In this document: positions 47,627 through 61,352 of the stretch, one piece after another | Layout: each line of letters opens with the position of its first letter | Position numbering within the stretch: the stretch's first letter is position 1 | DNA from: Mangifera indica | Taxonomy: Eukaryota; Streptophyta; Magnoliopsida; Sapindales; Anacardiaceae | Direction of reading: 5' to 3' | Assembly: GCF_011075055.1 (NCBI RefSeq) | Contig: NC_058155.1 | Location: forward strand, 9,519,537-9,583,536 | Length of the DNA: 64,000 nt | Notes under the pieces: generated by a model | What the model was told of the DNA's origin: nothing | What the model saw: the letters and a program-made list of their open reading frames with translations, nothing else | Databases searched by the model: none | Made by a program: the position numbers and the translations under genes

Positions 47627-50600
47627 ATTGTTTCATAGGAAAGAAGAGGAGAAAAGAGAGAGAGAAAGAGAAATGATCAGTCGGACGGCTACACAAGGGG
47701 TAAAAAATTTAGTTGAAGCTCGAATATATATTAGGTGGCCATTTAATTAATTGAATAAAAAAAGAGGGATATCAATTTCATTGTCGCATGTATGAAGAGA
47801 CTTGTTTATACCAAGGAAGACATTATGGTGGGCCTAAAATAAATTCTTTTTTTCTTTTTCTTTTTTATTAATTAAAAAAAAAAAAGAATGGTAGATGGAA
47901 GAATATGAAATATATAAATATATATTTATTATGTTATAAATACGAACCACACATGTATTGGAGATTCTATTCTATGTAGATGTTAACTAAACTTGAAAAC
48001 GAGTTACTTGCCACATCACGCAAAGAATCATGCCCATCTCTCACATGTATGAGAGGTGTTATCATGAATCCAGATTTTGATCCATTTTAATGTAATGAAT
48101 TTGTAAGATTAATTTTACATGATCAATATAAAACCATACAATATTAATTCTATCGGACCTATACATATAGTATAAAATAATGAATTTTTTTTTTTAAATC
48201 TACAAAATAGAATATAAAATAATAAATTAAAATTCTTTAGGATGATAAAAATACTTGAAACACTATTATACAATTTAAATCTGTAGACTTTTTTCAATAA
48301 CTTATATCAAAATGATTTATCTTCTATTTCTGAAACTTTATAACAACTTTCAATAAGTAAAGTTATATTATAATGATTTTAGAATAAAGACTTAATTAAT
48401 ATATAATAAGTTATTGAACTCTTTTAAATATCTAATAAACATTAAAACTCATACTAATGTTATTATCTATCCAAATTGTAACGATCACTTAAACATATGG
48501 GATATTTGATTACTCAATTTTATTTAACTAAAATTATAATTAATGTTATGACATGTTTGAAATTATTTTAATATGAATTAATAAACAAAATTTTTATTAT
48601 TTTTTAATTATCTGGATGTAGGTGGCAGTTGGGCATTGGTGATTGACTTACAAAAGTCTTCTCGTAGCATTAGGGGCAAAATTCTGGTGTTATTGGGGGT
48701 GGGTGTTCTTTTTGATTGCTACCAGTAAGGGTGGGAGGGGGAGACTTTTTTGGCGGTGAAGAAAAGCATATGTGACTGTGATGAGTGAGGCTGACTGAAT
48801 TATATCGTGGGAAGAAATGGAAAGTGATAAACACGCTGCATTTACTCTGAAACACGAGCGTAACATTTTCAATCATTTATTGCTAAAATAATAGAAATCC
48901 CATTTGTCAAAGAGAATATTGATAATTTCAAATCACATAATTCGTGGTTTTCGGAATTAAAGATGCCAGAGAATTACCGTTCATCATGTGGCGTCGTGGT
49001 TTCCCTGTTCTCAATCAAAGTGTGTCGAATCCACATGCACAGGATGAGTTGAGTTGAGGTGATTCCAATCTTGTACGAGAATCCACAAATTAAAGTCATC
49101 CTCAAACGTAAATAACGATTTACGATTACTCATTAAATATTAATGGAAACAAAAAACACGGTTTGCACGTTACTTCAAGATTTAAACCTTTTTCCACGCA
49201 ATTGGGTTTTTTTTTTTTTAACATATTAGTCACATCGACTGGACCACACGGACTGAGCAAAATATTTGTGCGTGTACAACGAGTTTTCAGACTCAGATCT
49301 CACCTCTCCACCTCAACGGGGCCCTACACCCAAAACCAATGGTTTATTTAATTTCCGATACAATTTAAGTTTATGCCGCCCAATGTGTCTTCAGGATTAT
49401 CTGTCTACGATTATAATATAAGTAGATATCCACTGGCTATTTTGATAATCACTAATAATCTCATGTATCATGAACATGACGGGTTAAAGAAAAAGCCCAT
49501 CCGAGGAAAAGAAAAGAAAACAAGCGACTAGTGAAAGATGTCCACTGTATTCAATTCACTTAACTAAATATAATATTCAAAATGACAGAGCGATGGATAC
49601 AATTAGATGAGATGCCAGTTATCGGACACTGCGACGAAACAAATGAATATATTGACATGTACACCAAATGAGATGAATCCTAGTATATACAGTGATATTT
49701 TCAACTATATAAAACAGATGAACAATTAAAATACAAAACTAACCAAGAAGATTTATAGTAGATTAAGGGGCTCAAGATGTGCTTTATTCAATTTACAAGT
49801 AGTTTTTAAGAACCCATACGCCATTACAGACTATTGCATAGCCAGTGATCTATAGCTTCAGTTATGGTTCAAATGATGAGGCCTGTAATGCAACAAGACA
49901 GATCAGATATTCATAGAAATCAAGTTTCTTATTTAGATGCTTTTATGGCTTTAGTCATCCGAAATCAACTACCAATATTTTGATGTTTGAAACTAACAAC
50001 TTAAAATCATCTTGATAAACGCAAGGCTTCATTTTTCCAACAGTAAAATGCAATGCAGCAGCCAAAGAAATGTACCACACTAGACTATTATAAAGTAATC
50101 AAGATTTCAGAGTTCCCTAATTTGGAGAAGATGTCAGGGTGTGATCTAAACTCAAATGCTGAACTAGAGCACATCATGTAATTATAAAATTTGCCCTAAA
50201 GTTTATTACCTAGAGAAAATAAGTTTCTTTTAGTAAACCCAGCATCTTTCAAGGCCTGAGATGGCAAAATTAAACTCATGCACCAAGTTATAACTATGAA
50301 AGACAAAAAGAAAGCTGGGAAAAGACATCATGAATATGGTTGAAACTACAAAGTATATCTTCTTTGTACCCGTTACTACTTTGGTGTATTACTTCAATGG
50401 TTTCTATATAATACACTCATCACTATTGCAACATTTATTCTTGGAAGATAAGATATGCATAACCTACAAGTGCAAGGAAACAAGTCAAATCTTCAATGTC
50501 AACTTCTCATATATAACATGTGAAACCCATAAAGTAGTTTCTTTCACGACTGCAAGTTATAATAGCAAATGGTCAACAGAGCATGAATCAAAAGACTTAC

Positions 50601-50653
50601 CCCACAAATCAAGTTTACGTACCTGTCAGCCTCTGATCTATGGACTTCATTGA
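47627..50653. other. Intergenic region with no identified gene
   Basis: AT-rich, with poly-A/T tracts near 47850-47885 and 49206-49219. A G-rich patch at about 48690-48745 is notable only for composition. The last part (about 49740-50653) is probably the 3' UTR of the WD40-TPR gene; a possible splice acceptor around 49885 would allow a 3' UTR intron. Confidence 0.4.
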
Positions 50654-53600
50654 TTAGCTCTGAGTGCACTCAAATGGATGCAAGGATCCTTCAGAAAATT
50701 CATGCATTCGAAACCGCTCAAGAAATTCAAAGGGCCTGAAAAATAGCATAATTAATACTTGCAGATAAATTAGTTTAAAAGATATAAAATATGATTTAAT
50801 GAGCATGAAACTGGAAAAAGAATCTGTCAAATGTTTTCACTTTTCTCAATATTAATTTGATTATATCAAACTTCTATTGACACAAATTATATCCTATTAA
50901 AAAATCGTATGCATACAATCAACAATCTTCTAGGACAACTAAGAATTTCACAAGTCTTACAGGATTGGTTCATGACTATGACACAATTTTCGTTGATTGC
51001 TTTCAATGGCTTCCAATACATCAGCCGTTTCTGGTCCTGCTGCTCCTCCACCAGCAATTGAGGGAACAGAAGCACTAGGAGTCCATATCTAAAGCCAACA
51101 CAGTGAATTAAGATAACTTCAATGCAGCACTCAATTCAAGATCACACTTACCTTTATTGTGCTATCAATCCCGCTGGTTGCCACAACAGAATCAAAGGGA
51201 TGGCACTGCACACAGTTCACAACTGTGGAGAGACAAAAAGAGATCTTAGAAACTTAAGAAAATTATCCAAATAATAACAAGAAGTCTGGATACCACACAA
51301 CCATACAGGTGAACATTACCAGAACCATCTCCAACAAGCATTTTAATCAATCTGCCAGTTTGCTTTTCCCAGATAAACCATCTACCATCATCACTCCCAC
51401 TTGCAATATAATCACCTGTGAACCAATAATAAATCTCTCCAAAGTGCATTGATGACTAAAATCCTAACATCAAGTAAACAAGATTAAACCTAAATAAACT
51501 TACCTCGTTGACCAAGAAAACTGGCTTGCTTAATATCAGTTCCAACATTACAGTGGCCAACAAATCTACGTTTCATATCAACAGCTGCCTCAGGCTGCAT
51601 CAGGAAAAAAGGAATGAATGAGAAGCAAAAGAAAAGACATACTCAATATTAACAAAGAGAAATAAAGGAGTCCTAATTGAAGACTTATTATCAATTTTCC
51701 ATAATTAAAGTAGCATCTAGCATGATCAACAATTACAAAAACTCCAATTTAAGCAATTGTTGAAGCAGGCATTAATCTCTAATAATGTCCATGTGAAGCT
51801 GAATTTAGTAGAAGGATTTGTCATTTGCATCTAATACAAACATAATTCACATAAACCAGGAAACCGACAATCACACATGTATCTAAATGCATACCCAATT
51901 TATTATGGATTATCAGTTAGTTAAAAGAATGGAAACCTAAGGTAGTATCGGATGCCTACAGTGATTTTACATTGGTGAATAGCAAAAAGCTACTTCTAAA
52001 ATATCTTAATATAATGATGTGTACAAATATTTCAATACTCCAAAACAATGAATACGCACCTGGTAATGTGTCCAACCATTTTGAGATGATGAAGCAGGGG
52101 AACCACAGGAACCATTTCCACCAATTTCTTTAGTGGATCCACCTCTTCGATGGATTCTCAGATTGAAACTTCCATGTAGAACATTGAATTCAGCATCATG
52201 CCATTCATCACCTGATATTGATGTTTCAAAATCCACCTCCAATTCTTCATCATAATCAGAATCTTCTCTTTCAGACCTTAGACCATATAGAGAAGCATCA
52301 CTATTAGCCTCTGACTGGTGGAGTATATCACCCAATGAAAGCACTCTTCCACATCGAGGTCCAGGCCTTGACGCTCCATCATTTGCCTCAATATTTTTTC
52401 CTGATTCAGTTGCAAAATAAATCATCTCCCACTAACCTAGAATTTGACTAGTATGATTACTTGATTATTTCACCATTTGCATTATATTCTTCTCATGTCC
52501 CTAAAGAAAAAGGGGGATGAAACAACACAAGAATACTGATAACCTGTTCCTTTTATTTTTCTGTTTCTCTAATTGAGTAAGACTATCTTATGTAACAAGA
52601 TAGGCAATAAATTATAGACAAAGCAAGAATTTACATGACATTGAATGGCTACATACCTGCAGCAATATGCTTCTGTAAGCTCTCCACCTTTTCTGCCACA
52701 CTAGAGTTGGATGGATCCAGATATTGGGCAGCAAGAGCAAATTCTAAAGCTACTTGATATTTGGACAACTGCAAAAAACTAACAAGATATTCTTGAAACA
52801 TGTTCATGAAGATAAAATGAAAGGATTTTGTATGTGATACTTTGACATATTTGATCCTTGGATGAATAATTTGTTGAGCTTAACTCAACCACAACTGCAT
52901 ATTAAGTCCACAGCGCTCCTTAAATATATTTTTTCTCCCTAAGTAAAAATTGCACTTGCAATGTCAATCAGTGATCCAAACCTGAGAAAAATTAACTGAC
53001 AGTTCGCCCCATACTCCACTCTTGATACACTAAGCCCAGCAAGGAATTTAACCAGAAAATCAATCTAAAAAATTATAGCTCATATAACCAGGGAAAAAAA
53101 AACAATTATAGGAACAGTGGCCCATCATGTCAATCTAATATGCTCTGGGTAACATGGAATGCCCCAGACAACATCTTAGGAACATGACCAAATCAATCAG
53201 TCAGATTCATCTATGTAACTATGGGTTACCTGCTCTAGAGCTTCTGACATATAGAAGTGAGCTCTGAAGGAAGCATTATCAATTCTCCGAGCATTGTAGC
53301 AATCTTTTACAGCAATATAGGCATCATTTTTCCACTTCCGCTGCAAAGAAATAGAGCTAATCACTTATTAGAAACACATTTCAATCAAAAGAAAGATATC
53401 ACAAACATTTAACCTAAAACAGTTATCAAAGGACCTTAAGCAATAAGGCAGCACGTGTGCAAAGACATTCATGCCTCAGCTTGGACCCAATTTCAGTACC
53501 ATGCCCTTCCAAAACTTCATTGCATGCCTCAACTCCATAACAAGGATTTGTCCCTTCCTCTAAGTAATTTCCAGCAATTTCAACTAACATCCTGCACTTT

Positions 53601-56600
53601 TCAATCTGTGAAAACTGCATTAGACTAGCCAATGCTTAGACACAAAGAAATAATAACACCCATGATAAATTCCCGTTTGTTATCAAATTACTCGAATCTG
53701 AGAAACAAGGATATCAAAGAAATAATGGGATAAGCATATAAGTATACTCTGGCAGCAAGACCATTGCAATCAGATATTGGTGGATGCAATTCAACCCTAT
53801 CAAGTGCAGGCACGAAACTCATCATTTTTGAAGCATCTCCTGCAGTATATCGCGTCACACTCCTAAAAACTGCAATGTTATTTAGAAATTTAAAGACTAT
53901 CATTTGATGAACCTTTTATCAAACCAAGAAATTGCTCAAGCATGAAGAACTAAAATATACTTCACTCGGCAAAAAAGTTCATTAATGGTACGCTTTGCAT
54001 ACATCGTGCTTGTGTCAAATTGAAATATAAGCTCGCATTCTAACCTAATAAATAACAACAGAAAATCCTTTCTTCTCCTGCCATCCTAAATCACATTTAT
54101 GTTGACACTAAGATGTGCTCACTTTTTAGAATCTTCTCCAAGAGAATCATAGATTTACAAATGCTTTTGTAAAAATATATAGATATGCTCTAACAGCAAA
54201 GCCAAAATTAAAATGTCAAACATTTTCAGGCTCTCAACCTAACACCTATACTACACCCTGGCAATCAAATTGCTACTTCTTGTGCCTCATGTGTGCAAGT
54301 CTCAACTCAATCACAAGGAAAGAATTTCATATTGCATAATATAAAGCCAAGCTAAGTATCTTCTGCAAGAAGATAAAAGGAATCAAAAAGAGCATGACCA
54401 TCTGAATTGGATCATATTTTTGTCATGAGAAGCAATGTCCCAGCAAGATTAAACATACCGTGATTTACATCCATAAGATATACATGCTCTCCACTATAAC
54501 TGAGGAGAACTTCCTCTCCATTTGGACTAAAAGTAACATGTGTCAGGTGCAAGTTTGAACGACCCTGAAAAATGAAGAAACAACATTGGGACTAATATCA
54601 TAAAATATCATTAGAAACAGTCTAAGACAACCAGCCACCAAAGAAAAAAAACAACAATTTTGTTTACAAAACAAACAATAACAGCAAAATAAATGTAAGC
54701 AATTGTTCTTTTTAAGATACTAAATATACAGATAAAAATGTCATAACATGACCTAGGGTGGAGCTCTAAATGTCATAAAAATAAAATGATGCAAAATTTA
54801 AACTTCTGATGACAATTTCATCTAACAGTAGCAACAGTTTTTACCCACAGCTCATATAAAAATAATAATAATAACAAATTCTGATTAATAGAACTAGGCT
54901 ATTAACAAGATATTTATAAATCATATATATATATGTCCAAAGCACAGTAATAAATATCCAACGATTGAGTTGGACAATTATTTCTTCCAGTTGATGGCAA
55001 AGAAAGTTGTAAGGAAACTCTAAAATATAAACAAGCTGATGAAAGAAGCAAAGTTTAGAAGAAAATAAGCAGCAACAGTAAAACAGAAGAGATTATCAGC
55101 TGCTGTGCAAACCCAGTACTCTTTATAGCATATGCACATGAAATTACAAAAGTTCTAGAACATATATCATCCTGCTTCAATGGTAAATCTCAGAACATAC
55201 ATCACACTTTTGAAGTTTCTTACAAAAACTACATAAAAGATTATGACTGATTATAAAATGATAAACAATAATGAAGGCAACAATAAGTTTTGAACTAACA
55301 CGTTCAGAAAGATGCATAGGGCAGAAATAGTTGACACAAGGTGGTGGTGACATTCTTTTTTGACAGGAAGTTAATGGAGGGAGCATCCTTCTGTCATATA
55401 AACGAGCAAATGCATCGCTGCAACATTCTCAGGTAAGAGGTTAGTTGCTCAAATAAGTTGAGAAGATTTTATCAATTTTCCTAAAAAATAAATACTAAAA
55501 CAAGGAACATATGTAACCAGCCACATACCTACCACCAACCAGGAGTAAATGAGGCCTAGTGGAACTAATATCACAAGACTTCAAAACAAGAGTTTGTTTA
55601 GGGGGATCAATGAGAGACCTCTTTGCCCCACAACGTAGATCAAGCTGGCAAAAAGGCATCCAAGATTTTACAAACATGTTGAGAAAATTCATAATGAATG
55701 AGCATGAAAATTACAACCATTATATAGTACTAACCAGAACATTACAACATTCTTGACGAGAAGATCCAGCAGGAGGGCAAGAAGCACCCTCCCGAAAATC
55801 ATGCTGTCTCAAAGTCCCATCTTCACTTGCACTCCAAACCACATGTGGGTTTCCAACTTCAACCTGCAACAAAAGGCATGTAGAATTTGTGAAAAGCAAA
55901 AGAAAGAACACATACTGAACTGTATAAGTATTTTGTGTCATACAGCTAATTTTTTTACTCTTCTGGTGTGACACTGATACAGAGCTGATGGAGGAATGGC
56001 ATTATCATCAAGGCCTCTCCCTCTAAATCGAGAAAGATTGAACAGCCGAACCTGCAAGAAAATCGGTAAGTGCCACTTAAGAACTTTTTTTTTCTTAATA
56101 AAAGCACAAGTGCCAACCACCACAAAGTTTTAATAAATCAACGCATTACTTCTGCATCTCCAGCCCCAGAAACCACAAGCTCATCAGAAGTTTCAGGCAT
56201 AAATTTTGTGCAGAATATGTTTGCAGAATGCCCAGTCTCAATGGAATGCAAAAGCTTTCGACTAGAATAGCTCCAAATGTTGATCTGGAGAAATTGAAGC
56301 ATCAATAATTTAATGATAAAACATATAAATAAGTAAAGCTATGTATATACACACTTCAGTTCTTCTCAAGCTACCTACAGTATGCTATTGGACATTATAT
56401 ATGGCCAGAAGAGAACACCATTACCTGTGTGTCATCTGACCCAGATATCAGAAGTGAACCAGTTGAATTCCAGGAGATAGCATTCACACAACCCTGATGC
56501 CCCTGTTTAGAGAGAAGGGAAAATAAACCTAAGATTTTAAATTGAAACAAATAAAAAACAAGACCAAAAAAAAAAAAAAAGACTGTTTCTGGATCCAGAA

Positions 56601-58630
56601 AATGCCTCTAATAGAAGGCAGCCCATATAAAGCAGATATGGATGTAGAGGCATATGAAAGATTATTCACTAGCTTTGCCATGTAGCAGCAGCACAAAATA
56701 TAAGCAGTCACAAAATTAGCTAGTAAATGCGGACTAAATTTTGAGAAGATATCATGTGAAAGCCATATGTATTACATCATGTAATTCTGCATTCTTCAGC
56801 ACAAAAAGATGCATAAATGTAGGAATAATTTACCTCTAGTTGAAGTTGCCATAGATTCTTAATGATAAATAACTGTAGGAATAATCACATATAGATGAAT
56901 TTACATAAATAGCTATCCCCTGATTTAATGGACCTCCCATATCTATTAAAATTTGGATACCTATATGGGGAAAGAAAAGATAAAACAAACCATGTCACGG
57001 ATGACGTACAGGAAAGGAGTTTTGAAAATGGAGCAAACAAAAAAGAGAAAGTGATAACATTAAACAATTGAAACCAGAGCAACCTCCAATTCTCTTTCCT
57101 GTGAAAGCCTCTGTAGCAACGATGAGTGCATTTGCATTCTATGATTAGCATCCTACATAACAACAAAAAGATCTTTAGATCTAATATAAAGAGAAGTATC
57201 ATCTAATATGAAATATATCAAAGATATATGAGAAGGAAAACCCTCATCCAAACCAGTGATATATTGGAAAGATCTAATTTGAGCCTATCCAGAATTAAAT
57301 ATATTCAGATAATATATATATGTGTGTGTGTGTATGTATATTATGCCACGAAATTAAAAAATTATTCAGACAAGTACAGAATGAAACCTGGATAGAAGGC
57401 AACATAGAATATTCAGGAAGCAGATAAAAGAAGGGTGAATTTACATTCAGCATAAAAACATCTGAAAAAGGTTGAAGTGTAAATTTGATCATTTTAGCTT
57501 ATCAGACAAAATTTAGGAAGCACGAATTCATCCTTTTTAACATTTTATGTTTCATTCTCTTCATGGCTAGTCTATTCTACAAATAAAGTACTGTAAAGTC
57601 TTCTCATTCACTAAAAAGCTCATTATATCAACAAAATTATGCTTAAACTCCAAAATATCACATGTGCCAAATTAATCTCCAAGGTCCAAGTCACATGTGA
57701 GTTACATTGGCTTAGAAGCATCTTACTCACGACTAAACATGAATTGCACAATTATATTCATCCTAGAAAAAAGCTTATCATTATCTGATTTCACGCAATA
57801 CTGTAAAGGTTCAGTTATCAGGAAAGTTAAACGGGATGACCACAACAAATTATGTCCTTGTTCGTGTTTAATATTTCCTAATTTATTAATCTATTGATTC
57901 TAAGGGAAATACATGATTCTAGTTATAACAAAATTAATCAAATCTTAATCAAATACCTAACCACCGAGAGAAGGGCCAATTTTTGCAAGACACCACAGGA
58001 AAAGAAAAGAGAAGACTACAAAGGCTGCAGGAGGCAGTAATCTGTAGCTGTGGCACCAAGAGACCACTAAAGCTTCTTACCACGGAATCACCGTACTAAA
58101 TGCATTTGCAAATGTTTTTAGACACTTGTTGGAGTAAAGTCATCACAGGGCACCTCTCAGACAGCATAACATATCCTATTTGCAATTTCTTTTTTTGAAA
58201 ATATCCTAGACGATTACTTCTTTGGGTAATGACCTAATTTCTGCTTCTGAAATTAAAAAAAAAAAAAAATCATAATAGACAATTCAACTCTGGTACCAAA
58301 ACTACATGCATTTTCACCATAATTCAAGTAAATCATCATCTAAAAAATCAATCAACTTAAACAAAAATCGATTGAACAGCACAAATAAAAGACCTATCCA
58401 AAGTTAGCACAAAGCAAACGTAACAACATTAAAACCAAGGCAAATTAACTCAAAGCTTCTTACACACGCTCAAAAAAATACTTTAAAAATACGAGCCAAA
58501 TTAATCAACCGATTAAAACAACCACAACCAAAATGATCAAGAAGAAAGAAGAGATTACGTAGCGAGCGTCGGTGAGCCTACTGTCAAGAAAATTATAGAT
58601 GTTGCCATCGTGAAACGGCAAACTCTCCAT
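50654..58630 (-). CDS. ASG2: WD40-TPR protein, WDTC1/ASG2-like CUL4-DDB1 substrate receptor
   Basis: Nineteen exons (minus): 58630-58559, 57152-57084, 56502-56425, 56284-56150, 56051-55944, 55863-55735, 55644-55529, 55417-55300, 54564-54459, 53869-53748, 53605-53435, 53340-53230, 52768-52657, 52400-52060, 51594-51504, 51415-51320, 51222-51152, 51088-50961 and 50735-50654. All are GT-AG and in frame; 751 residues. WD repeats occupy about 48-320 (GHQGCVNAISWNSTGSLLIS, GSDDTQINIW; NPHVVWSASEDGTLRQHDFR), TPR helices about 352-482 (ECLCTRAALLLK; NARRIDNASFRAHFYMSEAL), an acidic linker about 483-590, and further WD repeats about 590-690 (GDYIASGSDDGRWFIWEK). HDFR and YDRR tails resemble the DDB1-docking WDxR motif. 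This is the architecture of animal WDTC1 and Arabidopsis ASG2, substrate receptors of CUL4-DDB1 ligases. Confidence 0.93.
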
Positions 58631-59200
58631 TGCTGAAACGACGTCAAATGAAACGCACCAAAACTCAACTGGAGTGATACTGAGAGTGACTTTGAATGAC
58701 AAGCGTGGTATCTCCGCTTGGCACTTTCAACACCACGTTGAAGGAAACAGCTGTGTTACCTTTTATATCGATACAACGACGCCATGGTGTTCTACACTTC
58801 TCTACGCGAAGTCTACGCCATCTCCTTTCTTATGAACGGACCTAATTTACTATCAGCGAGATGAAATCTAGAATTTGTCACGCATAAACGTGTATTATTT
58901 CTTTTTTATTTAGAATTATTTTGTTCATTTTTGTGTTCTATGGTGTTTGTGAAAATAAATGAGGTGAATGAGGACATACAATTTTTATATCAATGGTTTT
59001 TAATAGAATGTGACACATTATATCAATGAAATTTTATGTTAGTTTGATAACTATGATAATGAATAGTGAATACTATTCTATTAAATACGATTAGATATTG
59101 TATTCAAAAGCATTGTGCGATGTAGCGCATCATTGGCAACATAATATTTTATTATTCTTTATTTATTAAAAATATGGCCGAGAGGCATGGACCAACCTCA
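58631..59200 (-). promoter_or_regulatory. Upstream region of the WD40-TPR gene
   Basis: Probable leader and promoter (about 58631-58860), then AT-rich sequence. No gene or clear TATA box was assigned. Confidence 0.35.
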
Positions 59201-59204
59201 GCTT

Positions 59205-60035
59205 TAGTGTAACAATAACTTACACCCATGGGGTTTTAAAAATTTATATACTCACTCATTATAGAATTTTTATTAAAACTTGTTATTAACTATAAAGCAA
59301 AATTATCATTAAATAATAATATTAAAAAATTAAAATTTTATTTAATTTTTCATTTTTAGTTTAAAAAACTAATATTTTTTTCTCATCTAAAAATTTGAAA
59401 AACTATCTTCTCCAGCCAGCTTCTCATTTATATACACTTTCTCCCACAACTTGGACAAAGATGTGACCACTATTCTCAACCCATGAACATAACAAATCAT
59501 CTTGCATCGTCCAGATCTAATGCACGACGAACACATTCGTGCCCAAACAATGGGTCTTTGTCAATGGTCGTCTAGATCTAAAGTCGAATCAACGAAAAAT
59601 GTGATAGACTCTTGCTATTTAAAGCTAATTCGACAAAACCTCTTTGAATTCTAGTTTTATCGCTGTCAAGGTTTCATTAGCTTTCGTTTGATATTATCGA
59701 TGATAGCAGAGGGAGACACACAAAAAACCAATTGACATTAGAATCGATTAACTGCTACTATTTTCAAAATTTGCAGTAAACCCTGAAGATTTGCGAGGGG
59801 AGAGTTACTTTTCAAAATTAATATTAGAATGAAATATGAGTTTTCAAAACATAAAGGGAAAATAGAATAAAATTATATATTTTTTAATATTATTGATAAA
59901 ATAACGATTTACCCTTAATCTTAATAAAAAATTTTAATAACAATTGTTTAATAAATAAATGTTTAGATTTTTAAAATTCTACAAAAATACATTTGTTTTT
60001 GCATTAAAACTTGGTTGGAAAGTAGTCCCTTGGCC
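59205..60035. mobile_element. Decayed palindromic Mutator-like element (copy E)
   Basis: The right end 'aaaacttggttggaaagtagtcccttggcc' fits the family. The left end is eroded ('aacttacacccatggggtttta'). The interior has inverted 'ttaataataatattaaaaaatt/aatattattgataaaataacg' blocks and 'tttttagtttaaaaaact', and a core with 'ctccagccagcttctc'. The left boundary is uncertain and no target duplication could be identified. Confidence 0.55.
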
Positions 60036-61352
60036 TTCAAAATATTGCAAATGAATCGTGGCAGTTGGCAAATTCTTGAGATGCAAGCGACGAATAAAAT
60101 AATAAAAGGGCCACAGACGTCACAGGACTCTTCCTTATTCATAGAAACGGCCCATAGATTCTCTGGCCTCAGAAGGACTCTAACCACTCAGTAGGAAAGT
60201 TTACAATGATGCAGCCCACAGATTGATTACAAAACATCAATATTATTTTAAGTATATACTTATATATATCATTATATAATTAAATATTATATTATTTTTA
60301 ATTAAAAATTATTCAATTATATAATAATACATATCCATTTTGTATAATTTTATTGATTCTGTTAAAATCAGCTGAAATAACATCCATCTCACAAAATTTG
60401 GTACGCACTTAAGCAAGTTAATTCTCCAACACCGTTTCTCTCCACCAATAATAATAATCAGGACGCCCGTGCGCTCAACATCATGCACATGGTTACATGG
60501 GCATGCATTCTGTGCGTTAAAATAATGCAAGCCGATGGTCCACCCTCATAAAAAGGGAAAACTTTCTTTGCCGCACTGGAAAGAGCAAAGGAATCGGACT
60601 AACACATCGCCATCTTACATCATAAATGCGTGCATGCCACGTAAATACAAAGGAATAAAGACAAACAAATATTAAATAACCTTCACGTTCAACCAAACGT
60701 ATCATCACACACAGCTGATAATAATAAATAACAGCAACCAAACATACAAACAAGTCTTTCCTCAATCATATTACAATAACATGAAGAAAACCGGATACTT
60801 AGCCCTAGCCCACCATACCAAACAAGAGTTTTGTTACCGCTTTAAGAGTGGCAGGCGATAACAATGGCTGGACCAATTGACTACGCATTTAATGGTGATT
60901 TTGGGGTCCTTCTGGGAAGTTGTATGATAAAATAGAGGAGGCCAGCAGGCCCACGGCTGTTAAACACCGAAAAGCAGGAGAAAGTGAAAGTTGGGCCCCA
61001 AAAACACGTAACGGGCGTGCACTCGCCCCGTTTCTGGAGGCCCCGCTGCAATAAATAGTCATCTCGTTCACACAGCTAGCCGACTTCCTCTAAACCCTGA
61101 GAAACAGCCATTAGAGACTATAGAGAGATATTACAATCTTCTAATTTTCAACTTCATCACCAGGAGGTAAAATTCAAGCTTCCCACTTCATTACTTCCAA
61201 ATTCCTCCTTGCCTAGTAATTCCAATCTTCTGCAGAATCCAAGCCCAACTACTATGGACCTTTCTTTTATTCTGGACACTCCAATAGCAACTTCTAATCT
61301 ATGAGAATTAACAATGATAACTATTATACTAAAGGCAAAATATTTAACAGTT
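60036..61352. other. Intergenic region and 3' flank of the bHLH gene
   Basis: Section 60230-60350 contains the 'agtatatacttatatat ... aattaaatattatattattttt' motif also found at 240-430, 4180-4320 and 20870-21400. Nothing is recognised from 60360 to 61140. The last 200 bp are probably the 3' UTR of the bHLH gene. Confidence 0.4.

Noticed and set aside
55559..56270. Plus-strand frames across WD40-TPR exons
   Set aside because: They are shadows of the minus-strand exons, which are in frame and domain-bearing.
60889..61071. Small minus-strand ORF downstream of the bHLH gene
   Set aside because: No recognised similarity and no sign of being a separate transcript.
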